From Datura wrightii (Eukaryota; Streptophyta; Magnoliopsida; Solanales; Solanaceae): DNA of 64,000 nucleotides. The notes under the pieces were generated by a model. It ran no database searches. It was not told the origin of the DNA and saw nothing but the letters and a program-made list of their open reading frames with translations. The DNA is taken from positions 77,201,501-77,265,500 of the forward strand of contig JASDFA010000007.1 in the NCBI GenBank assembly GCA_035772735.1, read 5' to 3'. Made by a program: the position numbers and the translations under genes. Within the stretch, counting starts at the first letter, position 1. Each line of letters starts with the position of its first letter. This document shows positions 33,007 through 43,644 of this stretch, piece by piece.

Positions 33007-34572
33007 TGTCACGTAAGCGCATGCAATCACACAGGGTCGTCAAGTAATATAGGAGAGTGAAGTCCCGATTATCGATCCCTTAGAGACTTTTCAGATTACT
33101 TGTTTAAGGTTAACTCTTTATTTCGCTACTCCGACAAAAATAGATACAAATGGGGAACAGTTTGAAGAATTAAACTACTAAATACGAAATGAAAATGGAC
33201 TAATAATCTAATGATGTTGCAAACTTTTTTGTACTTCAATTGATAATGAAAATCTAGGGAAATGGCACTTTCTCTTCAGATTGAGTTTTCAAGACTTCGT
33301 TACACAAGATTAATTCTTCCTAAAGTTTCTAGTTGCAAGTTACTATCCCATTTCTTGCCACTCTCCCGAGCATCCAAAAACTATCTCATGAACCCTAACG
33401 CCTATATCCTATATCCCTACGGTTGTAGGAGAAACATGAAACAACGATTATACCTACTTATATATCAACTAAACAGGGTTGAAGGGTATATCCCTATCCT
33501 TATCAACAACTTCTAACCTCCAACTAATGGGCCAAAGGATCTTTAAATTCTTGTTTTACATTTACTTTTAACCCTTTCAGTTCCCTCTCCTGAGTTCAAC
33601 AAAAAGCCAATAGATTTACTCACAAGGTGATCAGTCTAGCGAATAAACAATTAAAATAAGTAAATATAAACAACCTTTAACGAAGAATTAAAACTATCAA
33701 TAATCAATCTTTCAAACTTCAATCATAGCTATGGATAAAACCCTAGAACGAGTATTTAGCTACTCATGTTTAAGCAGAAAAATAAAGATATCATCATCAT
33801 TCAAAGAAAAATAATAGAGAAAAGAAGAAACCTAAGTTAAGAACTTGTCTCTCCTCCAAAGCTCTGTTACAACCCTTATAAAATGATGTCTGATTACTAA
33901 CAAATGACCTAGATTGTTCCCTTCAACAAATTAGCTTCAAAATCAGCAAAATCCATCCTGGAATGGCACACCGTGCCCTCCGTAGCCCCAAGTTTGGATC
34001 AATTTTCCTCTTAAGTTTAGCTCTGGGCGCCCCACGCCAGTCATAGAACCAAGGTGTTAGCCAAATTTCTAAACTTTTGGACCCTTGGGGCACCTCACAC
34101 CACTCAAAGCACCAGAGTGTTAGCCAAATTTCTGAGTAATAGAACCTTTCTGGTGCCCCCACTCCATCCAAAGCACCAGAATGTTGGAAAATTTTCCTAA
34201 TTCTGGGAGCTTCGGGCTCTCCACGCCTCTCATCTTGCCAAGGTGTTGATGAATTTCTGCTCTGAAGTTCGGGACCTAGCACCCCACGCCACCCATAACA
34301 CCAACTTTACGCAAATTTCTCCGAAGTTCAGGGGTTGGCGCGACACGCTAGCTATAGCCCCAGGGTAACTTTTTCAAACTCTTCTTTCTTCACACCGTGG
34401 GTCATTTTTGGGTCCGCTTTCCTTGGTTTCCTGCTCAAAACATCTAAAAATATTTTTTATATCAAAAGACACATGAAAACATGAATTTATGCATTTTATA
34501 AGGAGCATGAACTCAAAACAATCCAAAACATGAGTCAAAACATGGCAAATGGGCATAAGAATATGCCTAACA
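33007..34572 (-). repeat. F 5' LTR, about 1.57 kb
   Basis: Plus-strand view TGTCACGTAAGCGC ... ATGCCTAACA, ending next to the primer site. It includes GATTATCGATCCC near the inner end. It holds six or so ~70 bp degenerate tandem units at 33950-34380; the 119-residue ORF at 33923-34282 is made of these units (IWLTLWCFEWCEVPQG, then IWLTPWFYDWRGAPRA) and is not a gene. Confidence 0.72.
33874..34380 (-). promoter_or_regulatory. F LTR promoter module: ~70 bp dyad repeats plus TATA box
   Basis: Units of the form GGCGCCCCACGCCA, a CACCAAGGTGTT-like element and AGCCAAATTTCT repeat about six times (33950-34380), then CATTTTATAAGG (minus, 33874-33885). Confidence 0.6.
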
Positions 34573-34599
34573 TCAAAGACCCTACTCATGTGGAACTCT

Positions 34600-36300
34600 G
34601 TCGATGGCAGCCTTGGGAGTTGGAGCTGGTAAAGGTTAGGAATGGGGCTGGGATAGGAGAACTAGAACAACACGTAGAATTAACTCCATCAAATTAGAAA
34701 TGGGCGGTGTCCAATCCACTAATGGTAACTGAACCTCCTTAAGGTGCCACTCTCACATCTACAAGCCTAGAACCGCGACTCTAGTCTCTTCTAGGTCAAC
34801 ACAAAGGATCAGAATGTCAAATGAACTAGAATCCTACTCTATCTAGACCAATTTAGCATCCATTATCCCTAAACGGGAAATCAATACCTCGTGAGAGGCT
34901 CTGGTGGCATCCTGGAGAGGCCGCAGTGCATGCTTAACAATAATGGCCACAAAGACTGATAGATCCTCAATCAGTCTAGCCAGCTACCTCTCCTCTCGAT
35001 CAAGCCTAGCAGCCAACCTAGGCAGTGAGTCTCTAGAGCTCAAGAGAGGTCTAGATGAAAAAAATGGCACTGGTACAGTGGTGGTGGAAGAAGGCTGGGC
35101 TCCATGGAGAGCGGAATTTGACGGTGTTGTGTCTGATGTTGCTGGAGGCTATGAAGCGGGCTCCTTATTCTGGATACACTCATTCTCTGTAGTGGGCACA
35201 ACCGAAAATACTGAGTTAGGGTGTTTGTGACCAATGTGTCATCTCTCATCTTAGTGATGTTAGTCACCAGACGAGCCTTTGTGAACAAGTCCTCTCTAGG
35301 CAGGACCTACCCTCTGGTAAAGTGTTGTCACCAAGCACGAAAATGGTAGAGAGGTCACTGTCCATAGATCTTTCTCCTTGAGCTCCAAACAAAGCATCTT
35401 TTCAATATCAATTTTCTTCTTTGACACTATATCAGCCACAACTAGAGCATGTACAGAAGGAAGTTTATTATCACTGTTATTCAGGTAAATCTTACTACCC
35501 ACCACATTCCACCAAAACATTGCCTAGAGTCATAACTCTCTCTTGTAATCTTAGTTGTCTCAAGAGTAGCCCATGTGGGAGTACCCCTAGCAATGACTCC
35601 GACTATCCATCCTCGTGCTTGGTTTCCCGGACAGCTAACTCATCATACTCTACCGTGTCTACCAACTCTTGGTCGTCTCTTAGGTAATATCGATTGATTG
35701 CCTTGGGGATGATATCAATCAATATCCCTCTAATTACCACAAACATGAGTGGATCAACCTGTGACCTCAACCTCGAGTTGGTTCGAAGAAGGATCTCCCC
35801 ATATACTACATAGAACTCATGGACCAGTATCTAGATGTACATGCCTGTGGGATAGAAGAGAAAGTTCAACGTTGAAACTGTAACTGCTCCATGATGTCTG
35901 GGTATTGGTCTAACCCAGTAGAGGTGATGGTACACCCCCATGTAATACTCTAATAGCGCTTTCCTTGTTAGCCATGTGCCCCTCGAGGTATCTTTCCTGG
36001 CAATACTGTACTGCCCATCTCTTTCTAAACATATCCTCCCCCTTTTTTACTGTAACTTAGCTAAATCTACCTGAGAGGAAGGAGTCTAACTAATAGAGTC
36101 CTCTCTAGTGGACTCCCTAAAAGAATCTTAATCTGCGGGCTACCTGACTGGAATGAAGATTCTAGAGATATTGTCTCTATCGATGCCACTCATGCTGAAT
36201 GAGCGGGTAATGATACTGTGGCAAGTGTTGTAGTCCTCCTGGTGGCTGGAGGCTGGTACTGATCCGCATTTTCATCCCTGAGTCAGGACTAGGGTACTAC
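34600..36300 (-). pseudogene. H post-pol ORF
   Basis: Minus-strand frames give, in order: a region with MYIQILVHEFYVVYGEILL and SQVDPLMFVVIRGILID, then 35296-35520 (VHALVVADIVSKKKIDIEKM, LPFSCLVTTLYQRVGPA), then a coiled-coil-like C-terminus with RLIEDLSVFVAIIVKHALRP. The layout is that of the large ORF after pol in Athila-type elements; compare ALMKGLDINVGAVIISAMKR in C. Many stops. Role of the protein unknown. Confidence 0.55.
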
Positions 36301-37500
36301 TCATTTGGGTGCCACTATTAGTGATTATACAATAATTGGTTAGTGCATAGACATGGGAGAATGTGAAATCAGAAAAATAAATTCAAGGGTGGAGGAGAGA
36401 ACGGTCCGTACTCTGAAGAGATGGACCATATCTTGTACCGTCCCTTGAATTCAGAAAATTCAACATTCTGATTCAAAGAATGGATCATAGTGCGTATTGT
36501 CTTTTGAAAAGGTGTTCCATCCCCTGAGTCATCCTTTAACTTAGTATATCTATTCCATTTGATTCAAGAGATGGAACAAAGGACAGTTCCTATTTTATGA
36601 AGATGGTCCATCACCTTCTTCGTCAATTAGGGAAATCATTGAGTTCATTATTTTTGGCATTCTTTTTCTTATGCAATATTCAAGCATGGGATGGGGAATT
36701 ATAAATTTTGACAATTGCATGGACAATATCAACACAAATATGCACAAACAAGTACACAAGTATGCCCCATCTAATTTGATAAAATAAACCCTAAGTTCTC
36801 CCTCCAATTTCAGTATCCAAGCATAAGTTTCAATTACCCCCAGTCAAAGATACAACAAAAATCACAGTTGAATTCACATTACAAGTCAAGCAAAAAGTAA
36901 ATAGCAATGTTATAAAATTAGTGCACATATGCTTAGTTGAGCAGATAGTCGAATCTAAACCCTAGCTTAGCTACGCGTTTGTGCTTGAAAGAGTAGCAAG
37001 CGCGTATGTGAGTATGATGTAAATGGTGAGCTTGCAATTATGGGAAACAATGGATATTTGCAACTTGCAGAGAAAAATATGGGGAAAAAAAGGGAACGAA
37101 GGGATTAGTAGTGGGACACTACACCCGTTCAAAACCTTTATATTTTAAAAGGCTGAGTGGGATAGGTCGGTGATTGTTGTGGGTGCCTTTTTAATAGATG
37201 ACCCAACTTATGTAAATAACCCAACCGGGTATATACCAAAAAGACCTAATTTCCCTAAATTTTTAAGTACAAAAGATGGTCCAGTGGACGGACCATCTTT
37301 CTAGAGTATGATTCACACATCGAACCATCAACTTGAACCTAATTCCAATTGATCGAAGGATGGACTGTCTCCACTTTTAAGAGGCAATCCATCTTTTCCT
37401 CCATCTCTTGGATGGCAAATTATCCCTTTTCTATTTGAATCAATTTTCTCCATCCTTCTAAGTTCACCTGCATACATCAACATACATTAGTCCAAAAATA
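36300..37500 (-). other. H spacer between pol and post-pol ORF, with two dyad blocks
   Basis: No coding sequence. Dyads at 37265-37410 (GATGGTCCAGTGGACGGACC, GGATGGACTGTC) and at 36395-36610 (ACGGTCCGTAC, GATGGACCAT, AAGATGGTCCATC). Minus-strand TATA-like AAAATATAAAGG at about 37140-37152 lies between the two blocks. The H LTR carries the same motif family. Confidence 0.55.
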
Positions 37501-37626
37501 CTTCGGTTGTCTCCCAAGAAGCGCTTGATTTAACATTGTGACACAACATGGATACTATAAATAGTGTAATATCCTTGGGTTGCCTCCCAAGAAGTGCTTG
37601 ATTTAACGTCATGTCATGATGCAATG
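37500..37626 (-). pseudogene. H tail of pol
   Basis: Minus strand: two copies of a phrase ending GGGAGGCAACC, the first within LNQALLGRQP. In C the end of pol reads VNQALHGRQP just after the integrase. The phrase is repeated (37507-37540 and 37574-37610). D inserted at 37626. Confidence 0.6.
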
Positions 37627-39893
37627 TGTTACACCCGCAAATCTCTATCGTTTAACCGATGCGTGTGTATGTATGTTGAGAGTCTTAAAGTACAACGCAT
37701 GCAGAAAATGGCGTGGGGGATGAATACACAAACGTGGAATCGAGCGAGCAGGAGGCCAAGGGTCAAGTGCCTTGGGCACGCGCCGTGCCAGCCGGTCTGG
37801 CGCTTTGGCCGGCGCGCGACACACCCTTGTCTGGCACTATGGCTGGCGCGCCGCGCCCCCCCCCTCTTTCCCACTGCCTCATCAATATATATGTTTAAGT
37901 ATAGGCTCAAATTTATTTTAAAACATTTCCTAAAATAGAGCTTCGGCCCTACGAAGTATTCTCTCAACTTTTCAAGTGATTTTCACCGAATTACGTCGTT
38001 AAACTCTATCCAAATGCAAATTCACCTTAGATAACAAGTTCTAGGCCTACGAAAAGCATCTCTGCGTTATTTCTTGAAAATTCGCTCGGTGTACCGAAAT
38101 CCCACTGAGTAATGGTTGTCGGAATTACTTCAAATTGAATTCTAAGCGGCTACAGGCAATAGGTAAGCATTTCTAGACTCTCGAGAAATTGTGAGTTATC
38201 GGCTGAATTAAATGGAGTTGAATTATAGTTAATATTATTATCGAAAGATATCGTTGTTTGCTGAATCTTAGTATTGAATATAGCCTTATTCTCTCAGCGT
38301 AAAGGCTGCAATTGAGTGGAATTACTGGCTTCAGGTTGGAACAAATCAGATAAACGAGAGTTGGCATTCGAGGTATGTTAAAGCTTATCTCTTTGAAAAG
38401 TTATTCTCATTGTGTAGTGATACGACCTACGCCTTCGAAACAAGACAATGATGTTGTGTATTGTAATTAGCTCCTACCAGTGGATAATGAGCTTATATGT
38501 TGTAATTAGCTACTGCTAGTAGATAACGATCATGTATGTTGTGATTAGTTGCTTTCGGTAGATTATGATTATGTATGATGTGGTTAGCTGGTAGAAAACA
38601 TATTGAGAGTATATTTGCAGTATCCTTGGTCGGAAAAGAGTATATTAAGTATGGCACACGCAAGGAGTGTCATAGAAACTCCTCTGTTATTTTGTACACA
38701 GTATTAGTAGAATTCTTATATTTTGCTGTCATTCTAAGGCCTTAGAAGTGTATGGTTAGTTATGGGGCCTGATTTAGTAAGTTGGATAGCGTAGGGCACA
38801 TCCGGGCGATATAGTTTTTAGTTTGACGCCTTTATTGTTAGTGAAGCTCGCCCAGAGGCCATTGGCATACCTTGATGCCTCCAGGACTAGAATTTGAATA
38901 GGATGATCTTACCCTAGAGTCAGCGGCACTAGGGTTGCCTAGTGAATTAAAGGTAAGCCAGCCATGTAGTTGGTTACTGTTAGTGATTGTTAGTTTCAGT
39001 CGACTTTGTGATTATGGTACAGGTCAGTGAGGACACTGCCTCAGTTGTTCCAAGTCTAGTAGATCCCTAGATACCCTAAGGAGGGAACTTTATTAGTAGT
39101 TAGATTCGGGGCCAACGCCCTAGTCTACTCTTGTAGATGCCCACGTACAGGTTGTTGCGAGTGGCTAGTTCCAGATAAACCTGCCTACGAGGCTATGAAA
39201 TGCCTAGGGAAGTCATAGGAGATCTAAACAGGCTAGGTTGAAGTCTAAAGGGACTCTTATCATAGTATCATGGGGTTACTTCCAGGCTAGGAGTTATGGT
39301 AAGCTGCTTGTGGAGAGTTTGGGTTGGCTGCTTAGGAGCATGTCCGATTAGTAGCAGCCCCACAGTTGTTCTCAGTAGAGGAACTAAATAGTTGGACACA
39401 TGCGACCTTACAGACAGCTTATGAGTTATCCTTGCCTCAGCATGACCTTCAGACTATCGCTTAGGTCACCCAGACCTTGATCTTTTCCGTCCCTGTCCCG
39501 ACCACTATTTCCACTCTTAGAGGATTGCAGACTACAGTATTTGGTTAGTTGGTTGTTGTCTATGTGGGGCCCATGTATGTCTAATTGATGCGTTGGTCGT
39601 GTGGACCTAGTATAGCTGCTTGTTTTCATTCCTGTTATAACTAGACAGCATGATGGTCTTGTCGACTTGCATTGGATCCCTTTTATTATTATGTGGCTGG
39701 GTTAGCTATTTTCTTCTACAGGTGTTGCATGACCTTGTTGGCCCGAGGCTGTATTTACAGCCGAGATATAGCAGTTTGTTTTCTTGATTTTGAGTCGCTG
39801 GTAGGTACCACAGGTTCATATGCCCAGCTAGGTCAGCCCAGATTCCAGTGTAGCACTAGGTGTAAGTCATGCCTCCCAAGGTAGGCCGTGACA
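37627..39893 (+). repeat. D 5' LTR, about 2.27 kb, with internal deletion
   Basis: TGTTACACCCGC ... GCCGTGACA. Matches the 3' LTR but lacks about 1 kb present there between roughly 57345 and 58390; in this copy CTTTTCCGTCC runs straight into CTGTCCCGACCACTATT at about 39490. A-family LTRs have part of that missing segment (the phrase with AAGCCGAAAGGTACAACC, reversed), so it was deleted here rather than added there. Confidence 0.8.
37735..37893 (+). promoter_or_regulatory. D 5' LTR promoter module: GGCGCGCC dyads plus TATA box
   Basis: CGCGCCGTGCCAGCCGG, TGGCCGGCGCGCG and TGGCTGGCGCGCCGCGCC lie at about 37775-37860, followed by CAATATATATG at 37884-37893. Same layout in the 3' LTR (dyads 42935-43050, TTTATATATG at 43071). 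Confidence 0.52.
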
Positions 39894-39897
39894 AACT

Positions 39898-39912
39898 TGG
39901 TATCAGAGTAGG
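39898..39912 (+). other. D primer binding site (initiator Met-tRNA type)
   Basis: TGGTATCAGAGTAGG, four bases after the 5' LTR; eleven bases match the plant standard TGGTATCAGAG. Confidence 0.85.
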
Positions 39913-40326
39913 TCGTATACAAGGGAGTCTGCAAGCTGTGTCTAGTAGAGTCTAGCTTATAAATGTGTTGTGCACCACATTTTATAAGCAGGAGACTACG
40001 AGGAATGATACTATGGTTACCCCTCCTTCTTCTCAGATCGTGCTATAAAGCCGAGTTGTATAGGGATGTTTCCTAAGCTTTCCTTGTTATGTCTATCCAA
40101 AATAATGTTTGATATGGGATAGACTTCAGTCAGCCACAAGTTAGCTACAGCAGCAGGAGAGGGTACCAGTAAGGTGCCACAATTGGGGGGACAGTTAGCC
40201 TAAGGGTAAAAGTAAACGTCTTTTAATCTCCCCAGCATCCTCGTTGGGCACCAGGAATCTCATAAGGTAATAGATATGCCAGCATCGCCCCAGTTCCTTC
40301 TTCAGCCTCGGAATAGGAGGTCAAGA

Positions 40327-40364
<38 letters not shown>

Positions 40365-41500
40365 GTATGTATGTGTATATATATATGTATATGAGTTGTC
40401 TTACTTAGTAGACATTTAGAATTAGACAGGGACAATAGTTAATGTTAGATTACCTGAAATATGCAAAGGATTGTGCGAGGTTTGTACCTCTAGCCTTTAG
40501 AGTTTGTTGAATTTCGCGCCTTAGCCCTGTTATAGAATGATAGGGTCATTTTACACCTCCCAACTTATTTTTTCAGTACAACAGAAAGTGTAAGTATCAA
40601 TGCCATGTTGCCTAGAATAAATAGTAAAGGAGGGCTAGAACTATTGATTCCGAGAAGGATTAGAAAGTGGTTAAAAACCCTAGTGTTTACAAAGTTACCT
40701 AGACCATCACGGTAGTAAATTAGGATGGCAGATAATATTGCCAGTAGAACTCAAGTACTTGTGAGAGTCCATAAGCGATAAAACTCCAGCAATAGTAAAG
40801 CTCAGGTCAAAAATAGGCTGATTCTGCCGCAGTGTGCTAATGACGGTAGGATATCCCTGCAGAATAATGTCTATGGCCCTAGTTTGTTATGTCAAAGGAC
40901 AGAGAGATTATATGAACAAAATTGGCCCAAGTACAGGTCAGAACGATACAGGTTGGTAGACTTGGTCAGTAATATCCTTGTCAGTACGATGCAGGGGCCA
41001 AGAACCCCAGATCTCAGCCTATAGAAGTAAGGGGAAGGTATGAGTATCTAACTTTGGAGAAGAAAAGAATCACCTCCAGGCGGTAGCAGGCTGATAAAGC
41101 TTGGAATTGCCACTGAATGTCGAGAAATAAGCATCAGGATGACATTTAGAGGATAGCGAGGTTCTAACCTAGAATATTGCAATGTTACCACTAGTTGTGG
41201 AGGAAAAGGAGTGACAGTACGGAGACCTTAGCCTAGTGCAGCTAGAGATAATTCCCAGCAGAAGGAGTCTCCCCCTTTGAGATAGTAGGGGACAGAGTCT
41301 TAAGACCCACAGGTGGACTCTATGTTCTAAATATAGTAGGGCTTCGTCAGTAGATTGTAGCAAGGCATACCATGTCCATTATTCCCCCCCCCTCGGTTTG
41401 ACGAAAATGCGTTAGGTTATAAAAGAGATCTACTGTTGGCACAGGAAGAAGAAGGATAATACTGAGTTGTGGCATAAAGCTCTAATTTCCAGTAAAGAGA
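39913..41500 (+). other. D interior without clear coding sequence
   Basis: I see no protease, RT or RNase H motif. Weak gag-like traces (FIKGQRDY-type phrase and a Gln/Ser-rich stretch near 40880-41040) are too decayed to call. It includes the dinucleotide repeat at 40330 and a C run at 41386-41393. Confidence 0.4.
40330..40392. repeat. (GT)n(AT)n microsatellite
   Basis: About 10 GT units, then about 10 AT units, then mixed ATGT/AT steps. The antisense ORF over it (IHIYIHIHTYIYIYIHT) is an artefact. Confidence 0.9.
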
Positions 41501-41504
41501 GGTT

Positions 41505-42245
41505 GGACATCAGAAACCGGGCAGGCTAATTCAGCAGATAGTTATACCTGCGTGGAAGTGAGGAATAGATAGTATGAATATAGCTACAGGGTTAACCCGT
41601 ACTAGGTGTAAATTCGATCCTATTCGTGTTAGTGTCGAAAGACCAATGAGATTAATTCATTTCTTGCCGATCAAAACTATGTTTCAACTAAAGATTACGT
41701 TGAATTGAATATTAAAGAACTATGTTGGTGATATGATGTTCCAGTGTCTATTAAATTTTGACCTAGGCCACCACAACTTATAGCTAGGCTTTGGGAAAGT
41801 TGTCAGAACAGATTGGAACGCAAGTTAATTTGAGTACAGCTTCCCATCCCCAGACAATGACCAAGCAGAGCGCACGACTCAGATGCCTAAGGATATGTTA
41901 AGGGTGGAGATGTAGGTCCCCTATATGACGACCTGAAGCAGGTAAGTCAGGGATAATTAAACCAAGCATACTGCATTAGTCAGAGGGAAATAGTTAAACT
42001 AATTTGGAGATATGTACCAGTAGCCCAGGGTCATCAGAAGTCTTATTCTAGTGTATGGAGAAGTTAGAGATTGAACCATTGACTGGATGTTCCTGAAAAT
42101 TTTCCCAACCAAGGGCGTTATGAGATCTGACAAGCAGGGCAAGTCCAGCCCTAGATTCATTAAGCTATACTGAATCCTCCAAGAAATTGGCCAAGTGGCT
42201 TATGAGATAGAATTGCCTTCGAGGCTAGGATCTATTTATCAACAC
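41505..42245 (+). pseudogene. D integrase remnant
   Basis: Decayed but in order: KPGRLIQQIVIPAWK, then SMNIATGLTRTRCKFDPI (first catalytic Asp, as in NMDFxTGLPRT, replaced by Asn), LSTASHPQT at about 41830, QAERTTQMPKDMLRVEM (Glu motif kept), and the GPY/F-like end SSPRFIKLY then GQVAYEIELPS near 42190. At least six stops or frameshifts. Confidence 0.7.
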
Positions 42246-42254
42246 TACACACGC

Positions 42255-42480
42255 ACGTAGGAGGCGTTTTCTCATATTGACCCAGTCGAGGATGCTTAGG
42301 CCACAGAAGAGTCATACCACGCGGAGGCTCCAACAGTTATATTAGATAACCGGGTCCGTAAGGGGCTACCGTGAGGATCAAAATGTGACCTATAAGAGAC
42401 ATAGAGAGGAACAGGAATATTAAAGAGATGAATTGAGAAGGTAAGGATAAAGTGGGATCTAAATATCTTTAGTTGTTCCA
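42255..42480 (+). pseudogene. D chromodomain remnant
   Basis: HIDPVEDA, a stop, then ATEESYHAEAPTVILDNRVR, the start of a chromodomain in the position seen in A1, A2 and B. The second half (the TWEAE block) is not recognisable. Confidence 0.55.
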
Positions 42481-42770
42481 GGCCTTATAGTGACAACATA
42501 CAGATTCAAACAAATTCAGATACAGCAAGATAGTCTTCAGGTATTGAGTAGAGACCTTATTGTTGTTGTTATTAATTGCTTATGTATGTAGTGGCACTAT
42601 ATTATTCAGTTACAGATAGCATCCTGTGAGGCACCTGTATTGGACTTTTCTGTGTTTTAGGTTTTCGGATAGTCTATATTACAGAGAAGACTCTGCCAAA
42701 AGTTTTTCGGCTATAGTTCAAGGAGTTGAGTCTCTGAGGTTTAAGGTTACATTCGAGGATGAATGTTCCT

Positions 42771-42782
42771 AAGGGGGGATGA
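42771..42782 (+). other. D polypurine tract
   Basis: AAGGGGGGATGA, directly before the 3' LTR start TGTTACACCC. Confidence 0.8.
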
Positions 42783-43644
42783 TGTTACACCCCTAAATCT
42801 CTATCGTTTAACCAATACGTGTGTATGTATGTCAAGAGTTTTAAAGTACAGCACATGCGGGAAAAGGCCTAGGGGATGAATACACGAACATGGAATCGAG
42901 TGAGCAGGAGGCCAAGGGCCAGGGGCCTTGGGTGCCGCGTCGTGCCAGCCGGTCTGGCTCTATGGCCGGCACCCGGCACACCCTTATCTAGGGCTATGGC
43001 CGGCGCGTGGCACACCCTTGCTTGACGTGATTGGTAGCGTACTGCACCCCACATTGCCCACCACCTCATCTTTATATATGTTTAAGTGTAGGCTCAAATT
43101 CATTTTAAAACATTTCCTAAAACAGAGCTTCGGCCCTACAAAGTATTCTCTCAACTTTGCAAGTGATTTTCATCTAATTACGTCATTAAACTCTGTCCAA
43201 ACGCAAATTCACCCTGGATAACAAGTTTGAGGCCTATGAGAAGCATCTCTACGGAGTTATTTCTTAAAAATTTGCTCGGTGTACCGAAACCCCGCCGACT
43301 AAAGGTTACCGGAATTACTTCAAATTGAGTTATTTCTCCCTTATAAACTCTCGAGAAATTGTGAGTTGTCGGCCGAATTAAATAGAGTTGAATTATAGTT
43401 AATATTATTATCGAAAGATACCATTGTTTGCCAAATATTAGTATTGAATATAGCCTTATTCTCTCAGTGTAAAGGCTATAATTTAGTGAAAATACTGGCT
43501 TCAGGTTGGAATTAATCGGATAAATGAGAGTGGCATTCAAGATATGTTAAGGATTATCTCTTCGGCAAGTTATTCTTGTTGTATAGTGATACGATCTATG
43601 CCTTCGCAACAAGACAATGATCCTGTATATTGTAATTAGCTGCT
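42783..43644 (+). repeat. D 3' LTR, first part
   Basis: Matches 37627-38470 of the 5' LTR. Ends at 43644 with CTGCT, the target site used by C. Confidence 0.85.
43640..43644. repeat. C target site duplication, left copy
   Basis: CTGCT, repeated exactly at 56332-56336. Confidence 0.9.

Larger units (their letters stand above)
28905..34572 (-). mobile_element. F: Athila-type element lacking RT, RNase H and integrase
   Basis: Minus strand, high to low: 5' LTR (33007-34572), Asp-tRNA-type primer site, gag, protease, then directly the tail of pol (near 30600), a dyad-bearing spacer and the first part of the post-pol ORF, which is cut at about 28905. The ~2.5 kb for RT to integrase that C carries is absent. 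The 3' LTR is lost. The clean LTR terminus at 34572 abuts the post-pol ORF of H, so F inserted in H. Confidence 0.78.

Noticed and set aside
35040..35520. Host gene on the minus strand at 35040-35520
   Set aside because: Adjacent frames align in layout with the post-pol ORF of C, with stops between; part of H.
40330..40392. Microsatellite as a regulatory Z-DNA element
   Set aside because: Ordinary (GT)n(AT)n repeat in a decayed interior; nothing around it supports a role.
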